Shown one piece after another: positions 1 through 8,144 of a stretch of 64,000 nucleotides of DNA. The notes beneath the pieces were generated by a model. The model saw only the letters and a program-made list of their open reading frames with translations, did no database searches and had not been told where the DNA came from. The stretch is from assembly GCF_003337375.1 (NCBI RefSeq), contig NZ_QPJD01000004.1:62001-126000 (forward strand), read 5' to 3'. The stretch is from Paenibacillus prosopidis. GTDB taxonomy: Bacteria; Bacillota; Bacilli; Paenibacillales; Paenibacillaceae. Each line of letters begins with the position of its first letter. Within the stretch, counting starts at the first letter, position 1. The position numbers and the translations under genes are program-made.

Positions 1-57
1 GTAGATGAAAATGTCGAACACTTTATCGCCAATATTTTTTTGAACAACTCCTTGCAT
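1..57 (-). CDS. Carbohydrate ABC transporter permease, YtcP/LplC type (N-terminus only)
   Basis: Only the first 19 codons lie in the window; the gene runs off the left edge. The start ATG (55-57) follows a strong GGAGGTGGGG ribosome site that overlaps the end of the preceding permease gene. The visible residues, including IGDKVFDIF, match the cytoplasmic leader of YtcP-type (MalG-like) inner membrane subunits, which pair with LplB-type subunits to import oligosaccharides. The neighbour upstream in the operon is exactly such an LplB-type gene, so this is very probably its partner. The solute-binding protein is probably further downstream, outside the window. Confidence 0.75.
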   Translation of the reverse strand, partial: MQGVVQKNIGDKVFDIFIY

Positions 58-69
58 GTGCCCCACCTC

Positions 70-1029
70 CTATATGATCGATTCTTTGGTGACTCTCTTG
101 TATATTCCGTTCGCGATAAACACTAATAGGATGCTGACTACGGAGTTAAAAATACCGATTGCCGTACCGTACGAATATCGGCTCATTTGAATACCGTACT
201 TCAGCGCATACAAATCGAGTACCTCTGAAAAATCGGATACCAGAGGGTTGCCAAGCAAGAACTGCTTTTCGAAGCCAATGCTGATTAAGTGTCCAATAGA
301 CAAGATGAACAGAACCATAAAGGTTGTACGGATGCCAGGCAGTGTGATATGCCACATCTTGCGGAATCGGCCTGCGCCGTCAACCGTCGACGCTTCGTAA
401 AGCTCAGGATCGATGCCTGCCATCGCCGCCAGGAATATAATCGAGTTCCAGCCCATTTCCTTCCACAAATCCGAAGCCGTTACTATACCCCAGAACCAGC
501 TGCCCTTAGCCATAAACTGAATGGGCGCATCGATAATGTTAAGCCACATAAGCAATTGGTTTACCGCTCCGCCGTCTGTCGAAAGCATCTTCGATACGAG
601 TCCGGCTACGACAACCCATGAAACAAAGTGCGGCAAGTACGAAATCGTTTGAACCGACCGTTTGAAAAACTGACCTCTCATCTCATTTAACAATAAAGCG
701 AATATAACAGGAACCGTGAAGCCTACAACTAGTCCCATCGTACTCATGGCCAGCGTATTTCGCAAAACGATATAAAATCTTTCATCTTGGAATAATTCAA
801 TGAAATTTTCAAATCCGACCCATTTCTGATCGAGAATTGAATTTTTTGGTTTGTAATTTTGAAAAGCGGTAAGCCAGCCCCATACAGGTACATAACTGAA
901 AATAAAAATCCATATAACGAATGGAAGTGACATCATGTACAAGTAACGCTGCTGGAAAGCTTTGAACCAGAACCGGTTCCTTTTGTTCGTCGACACTGCT
1001 TTCGGACTACCTTCTGTTAGCGGTTTCAT
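70..1029 (-). CDS. Sugar ABC transporter permease, LplB type
   Basis: The 319-residue protein is an integral membrane subunit of a carbohydrate importer of the CUT1 class. It has a basic cytoplasmic leader, a first hydrophobic segment near residues 31-50, several further membrane segments and the EAA loop that contacts the ATPase (about residues 211-232, with E-A-S-x-x-D-G-A-G and L-P-G-I). The length is typical of LplB. It is the first gene of an operon that continues into a YtcP-type permease. The kinase/regulator pair just upstream on the same strand is the likely controller. No ATPase is nearby, as is usual for this class, which often shares an MsmX-like ATPase. Confidence 0.9.
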   Translation of the reverse strand: MKPLTEGSPKAVSTNKRNRFWFKAFQQRYLYMMSLPFVIWIFIFSYVPVWGWLTAFQNYKPKNSILDQKWVGFENFIELFQDERFYIVLRNTLAMSTMGLVVGFTVPVIFALLLNEMRGQFFKRSVQTISYLPHFVSWVVVAGLVSKMLSTDGGAVNQLLMWLNIIDAPIQFMAKGSWFWGIVTASDLWKEMGWNSIIFLAAMAGIDPELYEASTVDGAGRFRKMWHITLPGIRTTFMVLFILSIGHLISIGFEKQFLLGNPLVSDFSEVLDLYALKYGIQMSRYSYGTAIGIFNSVVSILLVFIANGIYKRVTKESII

Positions 1030-1166
1030 CTGTGCTCCTCCTATCTTTGTAAGCTTCCTCTTTATCTGTGATAGCTTACCCTCTCTTATCTGTACTTATC
1101 ATAAACGATAGAGACCATTCCTTTACACCCGATAAATTAGACCTAAAATCATATCAAAATAAGCTC

Positions 1167-1182
1167 TTTCAAGCGCTTTCAT
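1167..1182. promoter_or_regulatory. Possible cre box (CcpA) upstream of the LplB permease
   Basis: The sequence TTCAAGCGCTTTCA (1168-1181) has the AAGCGCTT core of catabolite-responsive elements and matches the usual consensus at about 12 of 14 positions. It lies about 140 bp upstream of the permease start, in the 273-bp gap between the response regulator and the transporter operon. Catabolite repression is an inference from this match alone. Confidence 0.4.
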
Positions 1183-1209
1183 AACCAGTGGTTACAGTTT
1201 GGGAAGTAC

Positions 1210-1252
1210 GAAAAAAAGACACCCTCAAGCTTCGATTTCATAGAAACGAAGC
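1210..1252 (-). terminator. Probable terminator after the response regulator
   Basis: Arms GCTTCGATTTC (1229-1239) and GAAACGAAGC (1243-1252) pair with one bulge. On the minus strand they are followed after about 11 bases by a run of T (1211-1217). The spacing to the T run is longer than ideal, so this is a moderate call. It would separate the regulator from the transporter operon. Confidence 0.45.
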
Positions 1253-1302
1253 GTTAAAGGCGCTTTTTGCTCACAGAACTATTAGATTTTAATCGGAACA
1301 CC

Positions 1303-2859
1303 TTACTCGATGCCAGATTTGCCGGTGACGCTTTTGAACGATGACGGCGAGACACCCTTGTACTTTTTAAACTTGCTGTGAAAATAATCGACGTTTGCGT
1401 AGCCGACACGTTCCGACACCTGATGAACCTTGAGCCCTTCCTGCAAAAGTTCAATCGCATGCTGTATACGAACCTGATCCAAGTAAGTATTAAAATGATC
1501 GCCCGTATAGTTTTTGAACATTTTGCCTAAATAGCCGCTATTGTAGTTAAAGAGGTCCGCAAGCGTCTCAAGCTTAATGTTTTCATTGTAATGCCGTTCA
1601 ATAAAATCAGTCATTTGCTTCATGACGGATAAGCTGTCCGACTTACCGATCTTCAGCACGAGATCCGACAGCCGCTGCTTTAGCTGCAAAATCATTTCAT
1701 TATAATGAAACGCGAGATAAATGGCTGTGATCATCGTTAAATCCTCCTGAACGGATACTTGCGGATTTGACGTTGCAGCTTTGTTCAACACAATCGTAAG
1801 CAGCTGCGCCCAGCTCGACTTAACAGACTGCTCAGAATGATCGTGCGCGCATATGTGGTCCGATGCCTCCTGTACCGCTTTATCTACGCCTTCCTTATTG
1901 CCGATATCGATCATGTAATACAGCTTCTGAGCAAGTGTATCGATGGAAAGCTCGTCAGCCTGATCATGTTCTTGCCGCTGCTGATCATCTGTTAGCGATG
2001 CCATATGAATCTGCTGTCCCTGCAGCATGAATCGTTGCTCCAATAGCCCGCGGACCGCTTCAGACCAGTCTTGCAGCTCAAGCAGCTCGCGAACCGGTTC
2101 GCTTGCGGCTGCGGCGAATCTTACCCTTGTGCCGCACGCTTCTTCGATCCATTGTCTCATTTGCTCACGGGAGCCGTTTTGCAGCAAATAATCCTTAAGC
2201 AATATACCAACATAAGGCTCGGCAGAAAATACCCATCCGATCTGCTTCTGCTGGATGATTTCTGCAAGTTTCTTTTTCAGAGTAGCATTCATTGTAAGGG
2301 AATGCTCCCTGCTGTATAGCTCAATCAGAAGCAATTGATAATATTTCGCTTCTGATCCTAATAATGACTTGAATTCATGACTGTCTGCGGTCTCCAAATC
2401 CAGCTTGCCTGCAGTAAGCTTCTGAAGCAACTCCTCACGCAGCAGGACTGTCGTTTGCTCCGAGCTCAGCTGTATTTCGGATTGTTTTTTTAATTGCTTG
2501 CTAATCCGCTCTACATAGCTCTCGAGCTCATCCTCGTCAATCGGCTTAAGAATATAACCGTCTACACTGTGCGCAATCGCCTGCTTCGCATAGCTAAAAT
2601 CAGCATAACCGCTTAAAATCAAGAAATGACAGACCGTATCCGTCTTCCTCACTTCTTCGATCGCTTGGAGTCCGTCCATCCCCGGCATCCGGATATCAAT
2701 TAAAATGAGATCGGGACTAAGCGCTTTATGCTTCTCGACCGCTTCCCGGCCGTTTGATGCATCACCGATAACGGTAAAGCCGTATTTGGCCCAATCAACT
2801 AACGTTTTTAATCCTTCTCGAATCATCGGTTCATCATCGACGATTAACACCTTATGCAT
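1303..2859 (-). CDS. YesN-type response regulator (REC + AraC HTH)
   Basis: The 518-residue protein has an N-terminal receiver domain with the acidic pair D9-D10, phospho-acceptor D55 in LILIDIRMPG and the lysine of YILKP near residue 104. A long linker of unknown structure follows, then a C-terminal AraC-type double HTH (last 100 residues, with NYNSGYLGKMFKNYTG and RVGYANVDYFHSKFKKYKG). The ATG at 2859 overlaps the last codons of the kinase gene by 8 bp, so an upstream in-frame start inside the kinase gene is less likely. It is the cognate partner of that kinase and probably activates the permease operon downstream. Confidence 0.92.
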   Translation of the reverse strand: MHKVLIVDDEPMIREGLKTLVDWAKYGFTVIGDASNGREAVEKHKALSPDLILIDIRMPGMDGLQAIEEVRKTDTVCHFLILSGYADFSYAKQAIAHSVDGYILKPIDEDELESYVERISKQLKKQSEIQLSSEQTTVLLREELLQKLTAGKLDLETADSHEFKSLLGSEAKYYQLLLIELYSREHSLTMNATLKKKLAEIIQQKQIGWVFSAEPYVGILLKDYLLQNGSREQMRQWIEEACGTRVRFAAAASEPVRELLELQDWSEAVRGLLEQRFMLQGQQIHMASLTDDQQRQEHDQADELSIDTLAQKLYYMIDIGNKEGVDKAVQEASDHICAHDHSEQSVKSSWAQLLTIVLNKAATSNPQVSVQEDLTMITAIYLAFHYNEMILQLKQRLSDLVLKIGKSDSLSVMKQMTDFIERHYNENIKLETLADLFNYNSGYLGKMFKNYTGDHFNTYLDQVRIQHAIELLQEGLKVHQVSERVGYANVDYFHSKFKKYKGVSPSSFKSVTGKSGIE

Positions 2860-4651
2860 GTGGATGACCCCCTGCCGGAATTTCAAACGTAATGGTGGTA
2901 CCCGAGCCCAATTCACTATGAATCGTCAGACCGTAGGCTTCGCCATATATCATTACTAATCGCTGATGGACGTTGCGCAGACCGATCCGGTACTCTTCGT
3001 CTTCTTCCATATCATGAAGCGATTCGCTGATTTGTTTAATTTTATCTTCGTTAATTCCGACGCCATTATCGGCTACTTCAACATGAAGCACTTGATCGCA
3101 TAGTTTCGTCGTTAACGACACGAAGCCGCCCTCCGCTATATTTTCCAGCCCATGTACAACAGCATTCTCAATTAATGGTTGAATAATAAGCGGTGGAATT
3201 TCGATGTCTTGTCCGGAATCGTCAATATCAAGCCGGAATGTCAGCCTGTCGTTTCCGTACCGGAATTTTTGAATCTCTAGATAACAGCGGACGATTTCAA
3301 GCTCGTCCTTCAAAGCAATCTTTTTGGTGCCGACTTCCAAATTACGCCGGATCATCTTGCCCAGCATACGGACGATCACGGATATTTCCGTTTCTCCTTT
3401 AATGTGGGCTTTCATGCGAATCGATTCGAGCGCATTGAACAGAAAATGAGGATTAATTTGACTGGCCATCATCTTCAGCTTAATCTCTTTCTGCCGCAGC
3501 TGCAGCTGTGCTTGCTGGTTATGCGATTCCGCAACCTCATCCATTAGGCCGCGAATGCTGACAACCATGTTGTTGAATTGTTTAGACAATATGCCGATCT
3601 CATCGTTCCCTGTCACATTCGATATAACGTTCAAATCGCCCATCGCAACTTTGTTTAAATCTTTATTCAGCACGAGCATCCGCTTCGCTAATATCGTTGA
3701 AAAAATATAAATCAATATGAATGCAATGACGAGACTTAGCATAATGATGCCGAAGCCAAGCAGGCTGATCCGGTTCGCTCCGCTTACAATGCTGTCAATC
3801 GTAAATACCGATACGATTTTGAGTCCGTTTTTGCTCGATGCCGGCAGCAAATCCTCAACAACGATTTTGGAAGGCTTGCCGTCGAATTTGAACTCGTACG
3901 TGCCTTCCGCTTTATTCGTTAATTGGCTGGCGAAATCCAGTTCGGAAATGTTTTTGCCGACCCAATCCGGATTTTTAGCCGCAATCATATAGCCGCTATC
4001 GTCGATGATCATCGTATCGAACGGCTCTTGGCTAATCATCGCGTTCAACTCTTTTGGATTGACGCCAATAACAAGCATGCCGCTAGTCCGATAGGTAGGA
4101 AACGTGATTTTGCGAATGAGGCTTAAATAATCTCTGTTATTTTTCGTTTCATCATTTATATACGCCCAATGAATGCCTTCCTGCTCCATAGCTGACTTAT
4201 ACCATGGCGTTTCGGCAATCGTTTCAGTCACCTTCAAAAATTCCCAGTTATCCAATATCGTCATGTTCGTCGTATAAAACCGAATGTTATAAATTTCACT
4301 ATAAAGCTCAATATACTCACGAAAATCGCGGTAATCCCAGAATGCTTCCACAACGTCGAATGTCGACTTATATTGCGTATTGATGACATCCGTCAATCGT
4401 TTGTCGACGAGCAGCTTGTCTGAAATTTCGATCGGCATCCGGATAATATCAAGCGTCTGCTTCTTGACCCGTTCGACATTGTTCGTGATTTGCTGGGTCG
4501 CTTGATCGAGCACATTTTGGCGAAACGCAACCGTCAGAAAGATGCCGACGATCAGTACAGGAACGAAGACAACGAGTATAAATGAAAAAATAAGCTTGTT
4601 TTTAATGCGGATACTGTTCATTTTGTTAGCAAGCTCTTTGATGTTAAACAT
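2852..4651 (-). CDS. YesM-type sensor histidine kinase
   Basis: The 599-residue membrane kinase has a first membrane segment at about residues 20-43, an extracytoplasmic sensor region (about 44-294, Cache-like by length and position), a second membrane segment at about 295-320, a HAMP linker (about 321-373), and a His_kinase domain with H402 in the motif QINPHFLFNALE. The HATPase domain carries PLIENAVVHG and DNGVGI. Kinases of this family usually sense sugars or transport state and are coded next to a YesN-type regulator, as here (8-bp overlap). A cre-like sequence lies just upstream. The ligand cannot be told from the sequence. Confidence 0.92.
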   Translation of the reverse strand: MFNIKELANKMNSIRIKNKLIFSFILVVFVPVLIVGIFLTVAFRQNVLDQATQQITNNVERVKKQTLDIIRMPIEISDKLLVDKRLTDVINTQYKSTFDVVEAFWDYRDFREYIELYSEIYNIRFYTTNMTILDNWEFLKVTETIAETPWYKSAMEQEGIHWAYINDETKNNRDYLSLIRKITFPTYRTSGMLVIGVNPKELNAMISQEPFDTMIIDDSGYMIAAKNPDWVGKNISELDFASQLTNKAEGTYEFKFDGKPSKIVVEDLLPASSKNGLKIVSVFTIDSIVSGANRISLLGFGIIMLSLVIAFILIYIFSTILAKRMLVLNKDLNKVAMGDLNVISNVTGNDEIGILSKQFNNMVVSIRGLMDEVAESHNQQAQLQLRQKEIKLKMMASQINPHFLFNALESIRMKAHIKGETEISVIVRMLGKMIRRNLEVGTKKIALKDELEIVRCYLEIQKFRYGNDRLTFRLDIDDSGQDIEIPPLIIQPLIENAVVHGLENIAEGGFVSLTTKLCDQVLHVEVADNGVGINEDKIKQISESLHDMEEDEEYRIGLRNVHQRLVMIYGEAYGLTIHSELGSGTTITFEIPAGGHPHA

Positions 4652-4674
4652 CCTATAGTCGGCCTCCTCCTACA

Positions 4675-4692
4675 TTAAGGAAAGCGTTTACG
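4675..4692. promoter_or_regulatory. cre-like sequence upstream of the sensor kinase
   Basis: GGAAAGCGTTTACG (4679-4692) resembles a CcpA operator, with the central AAGCGTTT and about 12 of 14 consensus positions. It sits roughly 30-40 bp upstream of the kinase start, where it could block transcription. This is a motif match only. Confidence 0.35.
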
Positions 4693-4815
4693 TTTATATG
4701 CATTTTTTTAAAGCATCCTATATTATAAAACGATTCAAACATCATTCATACATGACCTATTGGTTATTTTATCATATAAAAATTAGAGGCGGTTATGTAA
4801 AAAATTCCGCCCTAT

Positions 4816-5163
4816 TTAGAGCGGAATCCGGTATGACGAATATTCCTCAATGATATGCTCGCCCTTGTTATACACCCACTTAAATGAAAACCGATCGCCT
4901 AAATAGCCAGTCCGGCTTCGAATATCCGGCAGAATGACAGCCTCGAAGTTATCCGCTATGACTTTTTGAAGGCCAATAATCCGTTCTTTATTCGAAGCGC
5001 ATTGCTGCTCGGCCTCGTGCTCCGTTTTCGCCGTCTGCATAAAGTAAGCGAGAGCAGTCTCTTTGTCATCTACATGTTCAGGCAAAGGATGTCCCGAGCC
5101 GCGGAATATTTCTTTTACCGTAGTTAACCAATCGCTATACAAGTCCATTTGAATATCACTCAT
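4816..5163 (-). CDS. Hypothetical protein, 115 residues
   Basis: I do not recognise the family. The protein is soluble, acidic to neutral, probably mostly helical in the middle (TEHEAEQQCASNKERIIGLQ) and ends in a beta-rich part. The start chosen is the ATG at 5163, preceded by AGAGGAG about 13 bases upstream. A longer reading frame exists upstream but lacks a ribosome site and is Cys-rich and unlikely. It lies downstream of the GH3 gene on the same strand but beyond a hairpin, so it may be transcribed separately or by read-through. Confidence 0.6.
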   Translation of the reverse strand: MSDIQMDLYSDWLTTVKEIFRGSGHPLPEHVDDKETALAYFMQTAKTEHEAEQQCASNKERIIGLQKVIADNFEAVILPDIRSRTGYLGDRFSFKWVYNKGEHIIEEYSSYRIPL

Positions 5164-5243
5164 CGTATAAAAGCAACTCCTCTCTCCCAGATCATCGCTA
5201 TTCTCCAGAATACTGCCGCAACAGGCAAAATGCAACTCTTGAA

Positions 5244-5301
5244 AACTTAAGGAGCCGCACCAGATCGGGTCATCGACCTTCCGGGCAGCTCCTTTTAAGT
5301 T
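5244..5301 (-). terminator. Hairpin after the GH3 gene
   Basis: The outer arms AACTTAAGGAGC (5244-5255) and the segment GCTCCTTTTAAGTT (5288-5301) pair with a two-base bulge. There is further GC-rich pairing inside. On the minus strand the stem ends in TTTTC. It separates GH3 from the small gene downstream and may be only partly efficient. Confidence 0.5.
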
Positions 5302-5310
5302 GCAGTACTA

Positions 5311-8139
5311 TTAATGAATTTGGAAGAAGCTTAGCTTCACCGTACCGCTTAAGCTAATGACAAGGTTGTTGTCGTTGCCCGCTCCGGACAAGCTTATACT
5401 GACCGACTGCCATTGCTGTTCACCGCTTGGACTCACTCTGCAAGCACCAACCACAGCGCCCGTGGCGCTTCCCGTACGAATGGTAAGCTCGCCGCCGTTC
5501 GATCCGCCGCTAACTCGCGCTTCCATAGTGGATGAACCGTTCGACCAGTCGATATCTGCAAATTTAATCCAGCCATCCGGCTGCGACAGACGTACGCAAG
5601 TGCCGCCTTCTTTGCTTTCGTCCAGATATACATTAGCGTAATCGTCATAGTTCTCTGCACTCGTTTGCAGCGACAAATCGCGGGCCGGAATCGTCTCGCC
5701 GTCAATTCGAATGGATGCGGACACCTTAGCGTCAGCGGAAGAACCGCCAGCCGTAAACGTATATTCGGCAGCTTCCAGGCAGAACCGTCCGCGGGTTACA
5801 TCCCACATCGCGAGCTCTTCCGCTGGTACGATCAACTGAACGTTCTTTGTCTCGCCTGGCAGCAAGCTTATGCGTGTAAAACCGACCAGCTTTTTGAGCG
5901 GACGCTGAACGCGGGAGCCCTCTGTGCGAACGTACAATTGTACGACCTCATCTGCTTTCACAGACGCTTCGTTCGTTACCTCTAGCTTTACGGTTACTTC
6001 GCCTTCCATGCTCGTGGCATTGTTTGCAATTACAAAACCGCTGTAGCGGAATGAGCCGTAGCTCAGACCGTGGCCAAACGGATATAACGGCTCTCCATCG
6101 AAGTACAAATAAGTCCGTTTCCCTTTTAAAATATCGTAATCCATCAAATCCGTTAGCTGCTCTTCCGATTTGTACCAGGTCATATTCAGGCGGCCAGCCG
6201 GCGAGTAATCGCCGAACAGGACGTCTGCAAGCGCATTACCCAACTCTTGTCCTGCATGCGACAAGTAGATGATCGCTGGTATTTGCGCGTTGACTTCGTT
6301 CAGCGTAAACGGATAGCTTCCGATAACGACAACAACCGTATTCGGGTTAGCGGCGTATACCGCGCTGATTAATTCATTCTGGGATGCGGCAAGATCCAAG
6401 CCTGGACGGTCAATTTCCTCTTTACCGTTAATCAGGGGGTTGTTGCCGACAATGACGATTGCCGTCTCGGCTGCCTTCGCTGCCGCTACCGCTTCTGCGA
6501 TGCCGTCAATAACAACGTCCTTTGTGAACAGCTCATTTGGACCAATAGTGTTCCCCTCTGCAACGACTAACGAATCCGCTCCTCCGTTTGGCGCTGTAAC
6601 CAGCTTGCCGTTCCATGTCCGAATCGTAAATTGGTTGTCCTCTTGCGCATCGAGCTTGAATACTTCTTTTACATACCAACCGAACGCTTCGTTAGCTGCC
6701 GCGGCGATGTTCACGTCGTCTGCGCTCGTCAGCAGCTTGCCGGAAGCTTTACTCTCGAGCGTGCAGCTGCCCCAGCCCCAATCGGTTACTTCAAAAGTTT
6801 CGCCAACTGCTTCCGCTCCCCCGGCTTGCAAGCGGCCGTCATTGTCCGCTGCTGCGCCAATCGCCCCGCCGTTAGCCGCGGATTTGAGAATGACGCGGTC
6901 ATTGCCGCTGCTGTAGGTAACCGTTTTCCCTTCAAGCTTGCTCTTCACGCCATCCAGAGGAGTCACTTTGTATGGAAGCGAGCCGGAGTACCAGTCACGG
7001 TAAACGACATCCGCAAGCGGTCCGATAACAGCGACACTATTCAGCTTTTCTTTGTTTAATGGCAAAGCATTGTTTTCATTTTTCAGCAAAACGATGGACT
7101 CCCGAGCCGCTTGCAGCGACAATTCGCCGTGTTCAGGGGCGCAGAGCTTTGATTCCGGCATGTTTGCATACGGATTTTGATCAGCAGGATCAAATTCACC
7201 TAACCGGAAACGAATGCGGAACGTGTTAATTAGCGCTTTATCCAAATCCTGCTCCGTGAGCAAGCCTTCCTCCAACGCTTCCCGGATGGCGGCGCATGAC
7301 TTCTCTTTATCGTCCGTAATGCTGTCGATACCGGCTTTAATCGAATGAGCAACGGCATCCTTATAAGAATCATAGTATTTGTGATCGTTTACGATACCTA
7401 GCAAATCGCCCGCATCGCTAACGATGAAGCCGTTCATCCCCCACTCCTCTTTCACCACTTTGTTTACATCTTCATGCAAAATGGTCGGCGTACCGTTGAC
7501 GGAGTTGTACGACGTCATCATCGAATGCGCGCCGCCCTTTACGAAGGCCGGCTTGAATGCCGCTTGATAATATTCCTTCATGTTGCGCGGATCGATGCTT
7601 GCCGAGCAGCTCCCTCGATTGATTTCATTGTTGTTGCCGATAAAATGCTTCAGAGTCGCAACCGCTTTAAAGTAAAGCGGGTGATCCCCTTGAATGCCTT
7701 GCACGAGCGAAGCCGTGAGCTCGCCTGTCAGCTTCGGATCCTCGCCGTACGCTTCCTCCGTCCGTCCCCAACGCGGATCACGTTCCATATCGACGGTTGG
7801 CGCCCATAGCGTTAATCCGTTAATGGCAGGATTACGCTGGAAGTAGACGCGCGCTTCGTCACCGATAACGGAGCCGATTTCCTTCAGCAGCACCGGGTTC
7901 CATGTGCAGCCGAGTCCGATTGGCTGCGGAAACGTCGTTGCTTCGCCGAGCCATGCCATGCCGTGCGCTGCTTCCGTACCGTGCTTATAGGCTTTAACGC
8001 CGAGTCGTTCAATTTCTGGCTGGTATTGGACCATCGATTCGATTTTCTCTTCGAGCGTAAAGCGGGAAACGAGGTCGGTAACGCGCTCCTCAAGCGGAAG
8101 CTCAATATTTTCAAATGGAAAACGTGTGTTCGTCGTCAT
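5311..8139 (-). CDS. GH3 beta-glycosidase (beta-xylosidase/beta-glucosidase-like) with C-terminal CBM6-like domain
   Basis: The 942-residue protein starts with a GH3 TIM-barrel domain. It has KHF at about 164-166 and the nucleophile D242 in VSDAGD, and residues 57-90 resemble the xylosidase-like GH3 branch (EAAHGMAWLGEATTFPQ). The second alpha/beta domain is split by an inserted segment at about 420-530 that looks like a fascin-type beta-trefoil. A fibronectin III-like domain follows, then a CBM6-like domain (about 810-942). There is no signal peptide, so it is probably cytoplasmic. It starts 5 bp after the GH95 gene and shares its operon. Family knowledge allows removal of glucose or xylose from oligosaccharides; which one is not clear. 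Confidence 0.88.
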   Translation of the reverse strand: MTTNTRFPFENIELPLEERVTDLVSRFTLEEKIESMVQYQPEIERLGVKAYKHGTEAAHGMAWLGEATTFPQPIGLGCTWNPVLLKEIGSVIGDEARVYFQRNPAINGLTLWAPTVDMERDPRWGRTEEAYGEDPKLTGELTASLVQGIQGDHPLYFKAVATLKHFIGNNNEINRGSCSASIDPRNMKEYYQAAFKPAFVKGGAHSMMTSYNSVNGTPTILHEDVNKVVKEEWGMNGFIVSDAGDLLGIVNDHKYYDSYKDAVAHSIKAGIDSITDDKEKSCAAIREALEEGLLTEQDLDKALINTFRIRFRLGEFDPADQNPYANMPESKLCAPEHGELSLQAARESIVLLKNENNALPLNKEKLNSVAVIGPLADVVYRDWYSGSLPYKVTPLDGVKSKLEGKTVTYSSGNDRVILKSAANGGAIGAAADNDGRLQAGGAEAVGETFEVTDWGWGSCTLESKASGKLLTSADDVNIAAAANEAFGWYVKEVFKLDAQEDNQFTIRTWNGKLVTAPNGGADSLVVAEGNTIGPNELFTKDVVIDGIAEAVAAAKAAETAIVIVGNNPLINGKEEIDRPGLDLAASQNELISAVYAANPNTVVVVIGSYPFTLNEVNAQIPAIIYLSHAGQELGNALADVLFGDYSPAGRLNMTWYKSEEQLTDLMDYDILKGKRTYLYFDGEPLYPFGHGLSYGSFRYSGFVIANNATSMEGEVTVKLEVTNEASVKADEVVQLYVRTEGSRVQRPLKKLVGFTRISLLPGETKNVQLIVPAEELAMWDVTRGRFCLEAAEYTFTAGGSSADAKVSASIRIDGETIPARDLSLQTSAENYDDYANVYLDESKEGGTCVRLSQPDGWIKFADIDWSNGSSTMEARVSGGSNGGELTIRTGSATGAVVGACRVSPSGEQQWQSVSISLSGAGNDNNLVISLSGTVKLSFFQIH

Positions 8140-8144
8140 CGTCT

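Noticed and set aside
6440..6916. 158-codon plus-strand frame
   Set aside because: Antisense to the GH3 gene, whose frame and motifs are clear; no ribosome site.
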